Below, one piece after another: positions 25,440 through 37,303 of a DNA stretch of 64,000 nt. Source of the DNA: Penelope pileata. Taxonomy: Eukaryota; Chordata; Aves; Galliformes; Cracidae. The notes beneath the pieces were generated by a model, which was not told where the DNA came from, ran no database searches, and saw nothing but the letters and a program-made list of their open reading frames with translations. The stretch spans positions 932,765 to 996,764 of the forward strand of contig WBMW01000471.1 of the NCBI GenBank assembly GCA_013396635.1, in the 5' to 3' direction. Position numbers and translations under genes: made by a program. How positions within the stretch are numbered: the stretch's first letter is position 1; every line of letters begins with the position of its first letter.

Positions 25440-25810
25440 CTTTCCAGGATCACGCAGCTCGCGTCTGAATGTCTGCTCCAGGTTCGCAGCGAAGGAGGAT
25501 GAAGTTTCCCCGCTGCTGCTGTTGGCAGGAGACCTCATCTGCTGCTGCCCCCACCCTGCTGCCTCCGGCCGCCCGGCCCCGGGGAGCAGCATCACCGGCA
25601 CCTCATCCCGGGAACGCTCCTCTGCGCTCCGCCGGAAAGGTCAGGGTGCTGGAAGGGACCCAGGTGGGCAGCATCCTGGTTTCTGTTATTTATGGGAAGC
25701 GAGGGAGCAGCAGAGGACACCGAATGCTGGCGGCGGGGGAAACGAGAGCCTTCGTAGGGCAGGGAGCGTCCCGGCCCGGGGAGCGGGCTCTGCTTTCACA
25801 CCTCGGCTCC
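25440..25810. promoter_or_regulatory. Intronic CpG island candidate
   Basis: I count roughly 25 CpG dinucleotides in about 370 bases, including CCTCCGGCCGCCCGGCCCCG, next to a purine-rich, A-rich tract (25370-25415). There is no protein-like frame and no clear TATA box. It may be an alternative promoter or enhancer within ASTN2. Confidence 0.4.
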
Positions 25811-25978
25811 AAAGCTCCCCATTAGCACAGCCGGGACGGTTACAATGCCTCCATTCTTCCCCTGGCTGATGCGAGTCGGATGTGGGCTAGAGCTGCATTG
25901 GGATGCACAAGCGCTGGGCTTTGGCATGAGGAGGAGGACGGCCAATTAACAGATATTAAAATAAAGCAAAAACAACAA

Positions 25979-26025
25979 CAACAAAAAAATCCAGATCAAA
26001 ACAACCAAAAAAAAAAAAAAAAAAT
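25979..26025. repeat. A-rich simple repeat with A18 run
   Basis: Repeated ACAACAACAACAAAAAAA is followed by a run of about 18 A residues. It could be the remnant of a retroposed poly-A tail, but no parent element is recognisable upstream. Confidence 0.8.
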
Positions 26026-29000
26026 CGCACCTCAACAATACAAACATTGTCCGTGCTCCCTCTGGCTCCCTTTCAGTTTTGGCAGTGGAAAAAGAAATCG
26101 CTGGCACCAGCTCCCTGTGCCTTCGGAGGCTGCTCTAGGGAAGCGGCACAGAGACAGCAGAGCTGCTGCCCTTCTCTCCTGCTCTGCCCCTGGAGGGGCC
26201 CGTAACAGGGACAGGGACGCACAGAGCTCCTTGCCCACGTGCTGGAGAGAGACCATCAGGGTGGGCTTCCCACTGCCCTGGCACGGGGACGGTGACGGAG
26301 GGACAAGGGATGTGTTTCACCCTGCTACGGGCTCTGGGCTTGTCCCTCCTGGGAATTCAGCGCTGCTGTAAAGGCACAGAAGTGCTCTCAGTACATGGCC
26401 AGGGTATGGCTCCATCACACACCACCTGAACAGCAAGTGCAAGGCAGCCTTGACCAGAACCCACCAACAGGAGATACCAAAACCACCTGCGCTTTGCACT
26501 GCTGCTGAGAGACAACCAACGGAGCCAAACGTGCCACCAGTAAGGGCATGGAGGGAACTGGGAGGAAAAGTGACACTGCTCCCTGCAACGCTCCAAAACT
26601 GCTGCTGCCCAGTGCCAGCACACCCAGCTGGTGGAGCAGCCCCCGGCCCTGCAGAGCCCAGCAGGGTGTCCCAGCCACGTGCCAGAGCTGCTGAGGTCAG
26701 CGAGGTGCAGGGGAGGTCCGGCCCCAACGCTGCCTCCACTGTGCCGGGTGCGCTGCGGGGAGGCCGTGGCTGCAGATTAATGCTGAAATTACACCATTTT
26801 CAGATTAAATGAAGGTCCTAGGGGTCTTCTAAAATCCAAGCTCCATCTCCATTTGTCTCCTTAAATAACAAGCAATGGGGTTTTGAGTCCATTTCCCACG
26901 AGGGATGGGATTAATCTCTCCTGCTCGCCACCCTCTAAGCACTTCTGCAGCTGCTCTGCGCAAGCTGTGGGGTTTTTGTGTTTGTTTCAGGGGGAAAGGG
27001 AGGAGGGAGAACAGTGCACAAAGCAGATGGATGTCGTGAAGGCGCCCGCCCCTGCTTCCCACCAGTCCCAGTGCTGCGTCCAGGTGGGAGGGATAGGGAT
27101 GGGGGTGTCCCTGCTCCCCCCGGTGCCTCCCAGCTGCTTGCCTCACCTGCCCTGTTCCAGGGGACTCAGAGGCTCGCAGGGTATGCAAACCTGCTGCCTC
27201 CTCTCACCGGTGCCTCTGGGTGATCAGCATGGGCTGTTAGTCCCACACACAGCTGCAGGGAGCTGAGAAGCTGAAGCAAAAAGGTGAGAGGGGTGATAGT
27301 GCAGGGTGTGCCTGCTTCCTCTCCTGGCTCCTGCTGGACCGGGGAAAGGAGAACGGGAAACCTGCAGTGCTCTCCACCTCCCTCTCAAAGTGCTGCTGGG
27401 CATGGGCTGCTCTGGGACAGGACTGAGAGCTGTGCTGGGCAGGAAGAACTGTATTCCCCATCCCATGGGGCGAGGCAGACAGGAAGATTTTGATGGAGCA
27501 GCAGGGAGCAGGAAGGCACCATGCCCTGGCACTCGTGGTGTGCAGTTCCGCTCTCCTTTGGCTTCAGGACGTTCACTAGAGGGAAACCATGCAGGTCACG
27601 GGTTTGGGTTTCTTCCATAGTCCTGCAGTGAAGAATCTCCTTCAATTTCATCGGGACACAGCAGTGGAGGGATCATTGCTTTAACCACACACTGGTGTCT
27701 GCACCACACAGAGCACAAGTGAAGCAGAAGAGAGGGCTAAGAGCATCCATCAGCCGAAACATGATGCAGGACCCAGGGATCTCCAGAGCAGTCACCACCA
27801 AGGTCACAGCTCCTTGGGCACTTCCCATCTCCTGAGCTCATGCTGTGAGGACATGGCCTGAAGGGAGTGGCTCTGCAATGGCAATGGTGCTGGAAACCAA
27901 CCTGTGCTCATTAGGTCTCCCCAGCTGAGCAGGACCGGTGGACAGAGGACTCCAGCACTGCCCGTTCCTGCAAGAGGTCCCTTCTCGTGAAACCTTCTGC
28001 CCACAAACACAGCAGTCACGGTGGCTACAAAAAGCCATTCAGCAGAGCCCTGCAGAAGGTACCTGGACACATGTCCTCAACCCATGCCTCCCTCCCCAAA
28101 AGCTGTGAGTTCCTGGAAGAGGGGCAGTTGAGATTGTCCTAGAAAACATTTGTGAAAGGAGAAACCCTGGGATGTCCCCTGCTCCAGCACCAAGACAGTC
28201 CCTGGGTACCAGTGACCGCACAGCTCCCTGCCTGATGCTGTGAAACCACAGAAGGAAACAGAAGGCTCAGTCTGTAAAGCTTTCACTGCGCACCAGGAGG
28301 AAAAGAAAGGCTGTCACACAGCGTCCTGCCCAGGGCCCCCGTTGTGTCCCTCCCATGTGAACAGCCCTGCAGCCATAAACCAAAACTCCCACTGAGCATC
28401 CACAGCTGGGAGCTCACAGCACAGCTCCAGACAAATGTTCCCTGGGCAGCCAAAGACAAAACCTGACTCCTGGATCTCTTCTAAATTCCAAGTCCTTGCT
28501 TCAAAGCAAGAAGAAAATAGCCCTTCTCAACGACACAGAAATAGTTTTCCAACTTATTTCACATGGGCAAAGGAATACATTTCCACCTAATCTTTCTCTT
28601 GCAAACGGTCAGTTTTAGCTGAAATCAAACATGCACGCATACAAAAATCACAGATCAGCCCAAGGCAGACACTCAGCCTGGAAACATCAACCCCAGCACA
28701 CGGTCTGGCAAGGCCATCAGAAATGGAGACCAAGGCCCTGACCGTGAGGTAGCCGCAGATCCTAGAAGTGCGTGGCTCCCGTTATTGAGGTAGATGAAAA
28801 GACGTATCTCCTAAAAACTGTGGGCAACACTTCTTTACCTATATCTTGCCTTCCATCTGCTGCTAGGCCTATAATGGAAAACTTCCAGTGAACTTCATGG
28901 ATGTTAGCATCCATATTATTAATGGCCTCACCTTCCCTCTGTACACATGCAGTTATCTATGTATACTTAAATGCAAAAACAAATGTCTTCATTGCTTATA

Positions 29001-31145
29001 ATTTTTTCTTCAGTACTATGATGGAATTGGGATCTGCTCGCAGTCCCCACAGGGCCAGCATTTGCTCTATCAATTATTACTCACAGAAATGGGGGCAGCA
29101 GGCAGGGGAACGGCCGCTGCACACAGAGGGGAGGGATGTGGCCGGTGTCTACACGGGCCATGTCCCCACACTGCCACCATGACAGCCACCTCCCTACACA
29201 AAGGGATCTTCCCGTGCCCCACACTGCACTGTTCAAGTGCTCATCCCAGACATTTCCAAATCTTGTTTATGCCACAGGCAAATGCCACTCTGCTAGTGCC
29301 TGGGACCACCCTCAGTCTCCAAACTGATGCTGAAAAAGGATATGTCACCATCCAGACCTTGCACCGGATGCTGCTTGCAGCAGATACCCCCTGAGCATCC
29401 ATCCCCGGGCACAGACCGAGGAAGCAATTTCAATTAATGGCTTTACATCATGTCGGCACCACAGAGGTGGTGGTTTCTCACTGCACACAGCCTCCTGCCC
29501 TCTCTATCTACAGACCTGCCCACTCTCAGCTCCTTCTCCTCCAGAGAGCCCGGTGAGGCTCTGCCCATCGCACAGCCCTGGCAGGGAGGCTCTGAGTAGG
29601 TACCAAAGGTTTGCATAGCAGCAGCTGCAAGCCCTCCTGCAGCCATGGACGGCAGCCACCAGGCTAGCACAGCCCTCCAGAAGCTGGCCAGGGCTTCCCT
29701 TGCTTGGCTGTGTCTTCAGGGTTCTGTTTGTCTGCCTGTTTGTTTGTTGTTTTTCCCAGAGCCTCAGCAGAAAGCACAATGCAGGCTGTCCTCCAGCTGC
29801 AGCTGAAGAGAGCAGCCCTCCCGTGAGCCAGGCAGGAGGAGGCTGCTGCTGAGGAAAGGCAGCCCCCAGCCCCCCAGGACGAGGAGGACACCTCCCAGCC
29901 ACAGCAAGGTGGCAATGCCACCTGGGTGCAGGGCTGGGAAGGGGACCTGGTGGTCATTGGGGGTGCCCTGATTTTGGAGAGATCCCTGTTCTTTTTGTAG
30001 GGAGATGATCTTGGCTGTGGGTACAGCCAAGCCAGGTCTCAAGCTCAGGAAGGCAGCAAGGCAGGGCTGAGGTGGGGTGTGCTGGGGGCTGAAGGAGTAC
30101 CAGCGTCGCCAAGAGCAGGGAGGAGGGGGACCAGCCCAGGGCAGGCTGTGGAGATCTCCCAAAGGGAAGGAGGGGTGGGGGAAAGCACGAGACAGAGAGA
30201 AGTGGGAAAAGCATGAGAGTGGGAAAAGGAATGTTTGGGGAACATACACAGGAGGGAGGAACAGAATTATGGAAGTCAAGGGTGGCTGCTCGGAAGAAGC
30301 AGGAGGGTTAATAGATGGCAGAGCAGGAATAAAATGAAGGGCAGGCAAGGAGGGACAGACCCCATTAGGGACATGGATGCCAGGAAAAGCATGGGGGCTC
30401 TTTTGTCCGTGGATCTGAGGGGGAAATGAAGGGGAAGTGTCATTCTTGGTGGTCACACCTCCATTTGCCAGGATTATTTCCAGACCTGCAGCCCTCTCTG
30501 TCCCACCCACAGCTGCTGCGCGCTGGCTCACTCCAAGCATCTTAATCAAGTGCAGGCTCAGTGCTAATAAGTGACTTTAAGCAGGTCTGTCATTTCTGGA
30601 TTTGGGGTTAGGGGGCTGTGGAGAGGAGGAGGGGGGTGCAGGGAACAGAGAAAGTGGGAAATAAATCTAGAAATGATTAACACAATGATTTCTCTCTCGA
30701 AGGAGGGAAAGGAGCCAAGCCCCAGGGAAGGGTCACCTCCAGCCTCACCGGTCCCTCCTGGAGTAACAGTGACCTCCTGTGGCTGCAGGCCTGTCCCGAG
30801 GGGCTGGGCATCCCTCTGCACTTGTGCTCTGCAGAGCCCGGCAGGCTCTGACCTCCCCTCACACAGCTGCGGGCTGAGGCTGCATGCCCCAGGGAGAGAC
30901 AGGGGCCCGAGGCCCAGCTGCTGAGAACTGAGCACTGGGCTGCCAGGGGGGGCACAAGGAACACCACAGCACCTGCTTGTAGCACTGCTGGAGCTGCACT
31001 GCAGGCAGGGAGATGCAGCCCCATGAGGGCTGGGGGTGGTGGGCACAAGGAGCTCAGCTCCAGCACCCACCTGACCCTGCAGCGAAGCGATCCCCGCTGA
31101 ATGCATGCACAGAGCCACTGCCACGGTCCAGAAAAGCCAACATTT

Positions 31146-31675
31146 AGAATCACTGAATCATTTAGGCTGAAAAAGACCTCTAAGGTCATTAAGTCCAACT
31201 GTTGACCTAACTCTTCCAAGCATATCACTAAACCATCACATCTACACATCTTTTAAATACCTCCAGGGATGAGGACTCAGCTACTTTCCTGCACAGCCTA
31301 TTCCAGTGCTTCACAGCCCGCTCCATGAAGAAATGTTTCCCAGCACCCAGCCTAAACTTCCTCTGGTGTAACTTCAGGCCATCTCCTCTTGTTGCTATCA
31401 TTTGTTGCTTTGGAGAAGAGACCTATTCCCACCTCAGCACAACCTCCTTTGAGGTTGTTGTAGAGAACAAGGTCTCCCCTGAGCCTCCTTTTCTCTAGGC
31501 CAAACAACCCCAGGTCCCTCAGCTGCTCCCCACAACGCTTGTTCTCTAGGCCCACCTCTAGCTTCATTGTCCTTCTTGGGACACATTCTAGCACCTCAAC
31601 GTCTTTCTTGTAGACAGGGGCCCAAAACTGGACACTGTACATGAGGTGTGGCCTCACCAGAGCCTCACTGAACCC
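31146..31675 (-). mobile_element. CR1 LINE fragment with decayed ORF2 end
   Basis: This is the longest CR1 copy in the window. Its 3' end is at 31146 (AGAATCACTGAATCATTTAG). On the minus strand about 100 codons of open frame (31657-31352) retain the CR1 ORF2 C-terminal sequence, including [14 protein letters not shown] and [14 protein letters not shown]. The frame is disrupted after that. Its 5' end lies less than 100 bases from the donor of the ASTN2 exon at 31759. Confidence 0.93.
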
Positions 31676-31758
31676 CGCACAGTAGGCCTCAGCCCACTGA
31701 GGCAGAGGAAGGGCTGAGAGCTGGGTGAGCTTGTGGTGGTCCTCACAGGCTCACTCAC

Positions 31759-32024
31759 CTCCCTGGTGTCATTGTCCTGGATGAGGGCGTACAGGGGCAC
31801 CACGCGGTTGATCTCCAGCAGAACCGGCGTAGGGCTGAGCTGCTCCTTGCCCGGGCGCCGGCACAGGTGGCAAGTGGAGGGGCAGCGGCCTTTCTCCTCG
31901 CAGTGGATCTCCACACCTGAGATGAGGTGGTCGTCAGAAAGCATCTGTGCTGTCAGCAAGCCCGAGAGATAGGTGATGAACGGCATGGATTTCAATTCCT
32001 TCTTGTTCCCCAGCTCGGTTGTTT
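31759..32024 (-). CDS. ASTN2: Astrotactin-2, internal exon (EGF-like cysteine-rich segment)
   Basis: This 266-bp exon has acceptor CTCTAAACCAG and donor GTGAGTGAG. It starts ETTELGNKKELKSMPF (first codon split with the previous exon) and ends IQDNDTRE in phase 0. It contains the cysteine cluster CEEKGRCPSTCHLC, part of the EGF-like domain that follows MACPF in the astrotactin-2 structure. A CR1 LINE fragment ends less than 100 bases beyond its donor. It is the largest ASTN2 exon in the window. Confidence 0.95.
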
Positions 32025-35000
32025 CTGGTTTAGAGAGAGGGAAGAAAACAAATAGTATTAAATAAATCTCAGCACAGTGCTTTCCCCAAACCCAAACTTT
32101 GTTGCAGCCAGGATAAATGCAGCTGCTGAAGGTGTGGGTCAGGTGGGAGCAGGAAACGAGAAAGGTCAAGGAGAGAAGGAGAAAAACAGGGCTTGCAGGT
32201 CACTGCCTGGCAGTGCTAGAAAGTGGGAGCATTTCCAGCCAAACACTTCTACAGTGACAGAAGTGACCATGTTCTCCTTTCTCTTTTTTGTGACTTGCAT
32301 CTTCGCTTTCTGCACTTTTAAATGAAATTAAACCACCCAAGAATACTGTTCCCGTCAAAGAGAACCTTCTCCAAAGGGACCAGGAGAGGGAGCTCAGTGT
32401 CCTCATCCCACCCCAGCTCCAGTCCCCTCCTGTCCCAGCGGTCCTTTGCTCCCCATTTGGTGACACATTTGCCAGGGCACTGGAACTGAACCAAAGGGGG
32501 CTGGCAAACGGACTCAGTGCAGGATGGAGCCCCGTGGCAGGGAGATAAGTGACAGAACAGAACAATCTCACGGCAGGGGGAACAGGCAGAGGCATTTCCA
32601 ACATTAAGCTGTCAAGATGCTGCTTTTAGGAAATATTCAGGACTTTGAATCCCATTGTGAAGCTTCCTGGTGGTCTAACCAACAAGGAGACAAACCCACA
32701 GTGCCTGACTTTCTTCTGCCTTGGCCCAAATGCTCACTAAGGTCCAGGAAAGCATTGCACCTGGTGGCACCCTGACAAGAGCAGCCAAGACTCCCATCTT
32801 GGTGCTGCACACTGCTATTGACACTCTTTAATTGTAGACTCTCCTCTTGGGTTGACCCAAGAAGGAAGGCTGACCTTCACAGCCTGGTGATGAGCCTACA
32901 GAAGAAAAACCTTACTTGTCCTGTGTCCGAGTAACACCCCTGACACCGTGCACTGGACAGGGGGATAGCTGTCACCTTCAGCAACAGCTTCCCCATCCCA
33001 AGAAGGAGCTCCCAGGAATGAGCTTTGTCTCAGTGCCCTCAGCTTGCAGTGACACGCAGCTGATCAGGCAAAGTACCTGTCAATTAGAAATACAAACAAA
33101 CACGGTATTCATTCATTACTCTTGAAGCCCTTCAGGCTAGGGGCAGCGCTTCCCCTTCTATCTGGCTGTCAAGGAACACTTACATGCACAGGATCAAAGC
33201 TGCCACAGGAAGAACGAGCAAATTCCAACCAACCCATCCTTCAGTGAGATTAGAGGGGGACAGTTGCTAAGATAAACTAACACAAAGCTGTGAAGGAGGT
33301 GTCTCGGTATCTAGGGAGACACTGGTGTACACAGACATGGAAAAAGAGCCTCAGAGCTGGTTCTGGGAGAGATTATTTTCTGGGAGAGTGGCTCCAGGCA
33401 GCTTCAAGCCTCGTATGGGAAAGCCATGAAACCGTGCTCCACTGGGTGGTTCACAAAGAGGCAAAGCCATGAGCCTCTCCCTGCTTCTGGATAATGCTAG
33501 CACTTGTTTTAGCATAGCTACTAAACCACATTTAGAAGAAGAAGAAGGAGATGACAATGAGTATTCCAAGCTGCAAAGCTGATTCACCAGAGGTCAAACA
33601 GTCTGTTCAGAGATCTTCCAAGGAAAGGAATTTTGAGACATGATCTAAGGGAGAACATGAAAACACAACGGAAGAGAAAGTGAAATCATTTATCTCTTGA
33701 TTTGCAATAGGATACCAAACCTTCCTTCCTGAATTGTTGGCTTGGCAGCTAAGAAGTACATTGGCATCCAGCGGCTGGATGTGTCATAAACACAGGCTAC
33801 AGTGTAGCCAAAGCTCAGCTATGCCTTGTTTGGAGATGTGGCACACAGTTTCAAGCCTTTCTGAAAATCATGTTTCGCACCACACCCAGGCTCCTACTAA
33901 GAGCTGGAAGAAGACCTGAAGGCAGCCCATGCAGCATGGCCACACTGCGGGAGCACCACGTGGGAAGGCTCCATTTGAGGTGCCTGTCCAAGCTCCCTGC
34001 TCTGTGCTCCTCTGCCTGTGTCTCCTCCACTTCAAAGCACAGGGCACAGGATGCATCTGCACATGGTGCTTCTGGTCTCAGGAGCCCTCAGAGTACAAAC
34101 AAGGGGTCTGGACTGGGATGGAGAAGCAGGAAGAGCAACCTCCCTCTGTCCTGCCCAGGTGCCCACTGTGCTTGGAAGGAGCAAGCAGAGGTCAGTAAGG
34201 AGCAAAGTAATCCCGAGCAAGGAGAGAGTTAACTCCAGGGGAACCCAGCCTGAAGGTGAGCTGGTCCAGCACATCCCACACCTCCAGACGCCTCATGTGT
34301 CCATCGCTCCCAGGAAAAGGTGCTGATTCCAGGGTGGCGGAGGTGGTGGCTTAAAGAGCACCCCAAAGGGACTGGCAGGAAGGCGAGGGCTCCTCATCCC
34401 TCGTGATGGAAGCACAGGTTGGGCAAAGCCATTTCAGAAGCAGCAGCCACCCAATGGAGCTGCATGGGACGGGAGAGGAGAGGTCTGCAAATAAAAGGTA
34501 GAAAACCAGCAGCTGCTCAGGGAGGCTGTGTGCGCAGTGCAGCTCCCCTCGCACAGCAGCCACGCTCCCAGCCACAGAAGATTGATCGTGGAGCCAGGCG
34601 ACTCGTGGCAGACTTGTCAGCACCGCGGACTTCATAGGTGAGGTGGAAACGGGTGCCTGTATTTAATCCTCTTTATTACAGTTGAAGCTCCAGTCACTTA
34701 GGGGAAAAGGAGTGCTTTGTAGATTGGGTTCCTGGGGACATGAGGGGTTACTGCAGCTGAAGTTAGCAGTTCAGTGTGCTGGAAACTAATTCATGGTGCT
34801 CCCGTGTACCGAAAAGGCTCTGGGTACAACGCCAAATAAGGAAAATGAACTAGGACATGGCTCAGCAGAAGGAGATGGGCCTCGCTGCCAAATCACCAGA
34901 TCTCATCCAGACGACTCTTGGAAGTCATCAGCACTGGAGAGCAATTCCTGGTAGCTTTTGTGGAATGAGCTTTAGGGGCTTAAGTACAGTCCTAACAAAA

Positions 35001-36395
35001 TTAGGTTACTGAGGTCTGGGAGATATTTTCCCCTCAAAAATACAAATTTATTCCTGGAGCTGCCACTGCAATTTCAGCCAAGGAAGAGCTGAGGGATCCC
35101 TGTGCCTCCCTCCTGTCCATTGGAGGTGGGTTTGAGGCATTTGCCCGGCTGCCTGCACACAGGGCTCCCTGCAAGGAGACCCAACGGGGAGCTGCAGAAG
35201 GCCCACGCACCACTGGAGGCTGGCTCTGGCTTTTATCAACTCCCTGCTGACACCCAGCCAGCTGCTTCTCGGACCAAATACCCGTGGCCCTACCCTACTC
35301 CCAATGAAGTCAAGGGAAGTTTCTGCCATTGGGTTAGAGAGAATCAGAAGCAGACCCCAAAGCATAACACTAAAATGCCATCTCTAGCAGCTTCACCAGC
35401 AACACTCTGCTGTCTTCACTGCAAGCTGGGCTAAGTCCTGACTAAGTTCAGCTTCCCTGCTCAGGTCCACATTGCACAAGCCCCATGCACAACTGGCTAA
35501 TCTCTGAGTGCTCAGCTTGCTCACCAAAGCCTTATTCCCAGGGAAGGGCTTTGCAGGTGCTGGGTGCTGCACAGACCCCAACCTGCAGGACAGCGAGGCT
35601 CGGCCGTGGGGCTGCAGCACAGCAGGAGGGAGTGCAGGGGGATTCCTTATCGGCCCCTGCATCTGAACGTGCTTTTGCTAATGCTGCTGGCGACTCACGG
35701 AGTCCTGGCAACATCTGTTTGGAAGCACAGCGCCGCGGATGTGGTTAGACGCATCACGGCAACTTGTGGGAGTTATTAGTTTGTTTGTTTGTCTGAAATA
35801 TGTATTTAGAAAAAAAAAACAGCAACACAACAACTAACACAGCCTTCCACTAAACGTTGAACCTTGTGTAAGAAAGGAGGAAGAGCAGCACAGAGGTTCT
35901 GATCTCCTGCTCTGGAGCACAGCTCTGTCTGTGCTGCACCAGCACTGAGTAACCCCACAGCACGGGGTGACTGCCTGGGCTGTGTGCATGGGCCCCTGCT
36001 CAGGACAGAGATTACAGACATGGGGAGTGCTCACAGCATTTCCAGCAGCACCTCCTAGTGCCTGGACAAGAGGGAAGCATGATAACACTACTATTAGAGC
36101 AATAACCAAATGCAGCACCTAACTCTTTTGTACTGGAGTGCTGTTTTGCCTTGAGAGCTCCCAGGAGGCGACGGTTTTGTTAGTGGTCCAGCATTTTACA
36201 CCGTGCTTTTCCAAAAGATCCCAAGTCATTCCAAAACTGGGAAGCACTCCTCTTCCCACAAGAACGCAGCCACAGCATGAGTAGGCTGTGGTAGCTCTTC
36301 AACAGCAGAAAAGCTTGGAACAAGCTGAAGCTGTAAAGGGAATTTAAGGAGCAGACCCAGGTAGGGATACCTCCAGGTTAACCCTGCTAACACCA

Positions 36396-36569
36396 ACAGG
36401 CTGCTCAGCAGGGACTGATCTGGGACCCCATCCCTGGAGGTGTTCGAGGCCAGGCTGGATGGGGCCCTGGGCAGCCTGAGCTGGTGGAGGGCACCCAGCC
36501 CACAGCAGGGGTTGGAACTGGATGGACTCTACGGTCCCTTCCAACCTAAGCCATTCTATGATTCTACGA
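36396..36569 (+). mobile_element. CR1 LINE 3' tail
   Basis: The copy contains AACAGGCTGCTCAGCAGGG, CCCTGGAGGTGTTCGAGGCC and GGTTGGAACTGGATGGACT, and ends CCATTCTATGATTCTACG. The AGGCCAGGCTGGATGGGGCC stretch marks a different CR1 subfamily from the copies at 6581 and 62652. Confidence 0.9.
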
Positions 36570-37079
36570 CCTGGGCTTTGCACTTCCCAACAAGGCTGAG
36601 TTAATTTTGGTCCACCTGCCCCTTCCACCTCCCTCTGGCTGGACAGATCTCACCACCACGGGCAGGGATTTATGGCCATCCACATGGCCATTCACTGGCA
36701 CAGGCTGCTGCCTTGTTACTGGGTAGAAAAGCAACCTGTTTGTCGGCAAATCCATCACAAGGGAGCCAGAAAGAAAATCAATAGCTGTGTTTGCCTGGGA
36801 ATTTCTCTTGCAGTGAGATATTGTCAGTGAGATCTGTGAGGAGCTCAGCCAGCTTTATGGCTGCCCACTGCTAGTGATAGGCATCAGCAAAGACGTGGGT
36901 GTGGTGTCAGGGATGCAGCACTGCACTGCCCTGTGCATCCACGTGTGCAAGAAACATGGTGCCAGCACCTGCTGCCAACCAGGGCACGCTGTAACAGCTG
37001 CACTCCAGGCAGCCAGCTATGCCTGCGTGCACTGGGCACACACACGGGCTGTGTCAAGCGAGGGATCCCCGAGAAATCA

Positions 37080-37117
37080 CTCTCCATCTTTTGGGAACCG
37101 CTCCCCATCTTTTGGGC
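37080..37117. repeat. Short imperfect tandem duplication
   Basis: Two adjacent copies of about 19 bases, CTCTCCATCTTTTGGGAAC and CTCCCCATCTTTTGGGCC, differ at few positions. Confidence 0.7.
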
Positions 37118-37289
37118 CACACAGCCGTGCCGTGGCGTGGCACCCTGCAGCAGGGTCAGGCACCACCGCAGCCCGTGCAGCAGGGCAGCAGCACAGGGGT
37201 GCAGCCCCACTAGTGCTGGGGAGGGGGTGAGCGCCCGTGGAAGCCCCCCGGCGCGGGGCAGCCGTGGCCGGGAGCTCCGCGAGGACCTG

Positions 37290-37303
37290 CTGCCCTCTGG
37301 TGG
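37290..37303 (-). promoter_or_regulatory. CTCF-type motif (perfect core)
   Basis: On the minus strand this reads CCACCAGAGGGCAG, which fits every position of the CTCF core consensus CCASYAGRKGGCRS. It sits in a CpG-rich patch (37130-37380), 2.4 kb upstream of the TRIM32 promoter island. Confidence 0.55.

Larger units (their letters stand above)
22157..31758 (-). other. ASTN2: ASTN2 intron, 9.6 kb
   Basis: This intron lies between the phase-0 exons at 31759 and 22156. It contains GC/CpG patches at about 22880-23160 and 25440-25810, an AT-rich island at 24180-24620, a poly-A tract at 26.0 kb and a 0.5-kb CR1 fragment beside the 31759 exon. From 26.8 to 31.1 kb I see nothing beyond ordinary intron sequence. 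Confidence 0.9.

Noticed and set aside
29764..30549. 261-codon minus-strand open frame
   Set aside because: Pro/Leu/Ser-rich translation of a purine-rich plus strand, with no domain or codon-use signal of a gene.
31352..31657. Minus-strand frame as a host gene
   Set aside because: The peptide is the C-terminal part of CR1 ORF2, so it is a retrotransposon remnant.
36040..36062. CTCF-like CACCTCCTAGTGCC
   Set aside because: More than one mismatch at fixed positions of the core consensus.
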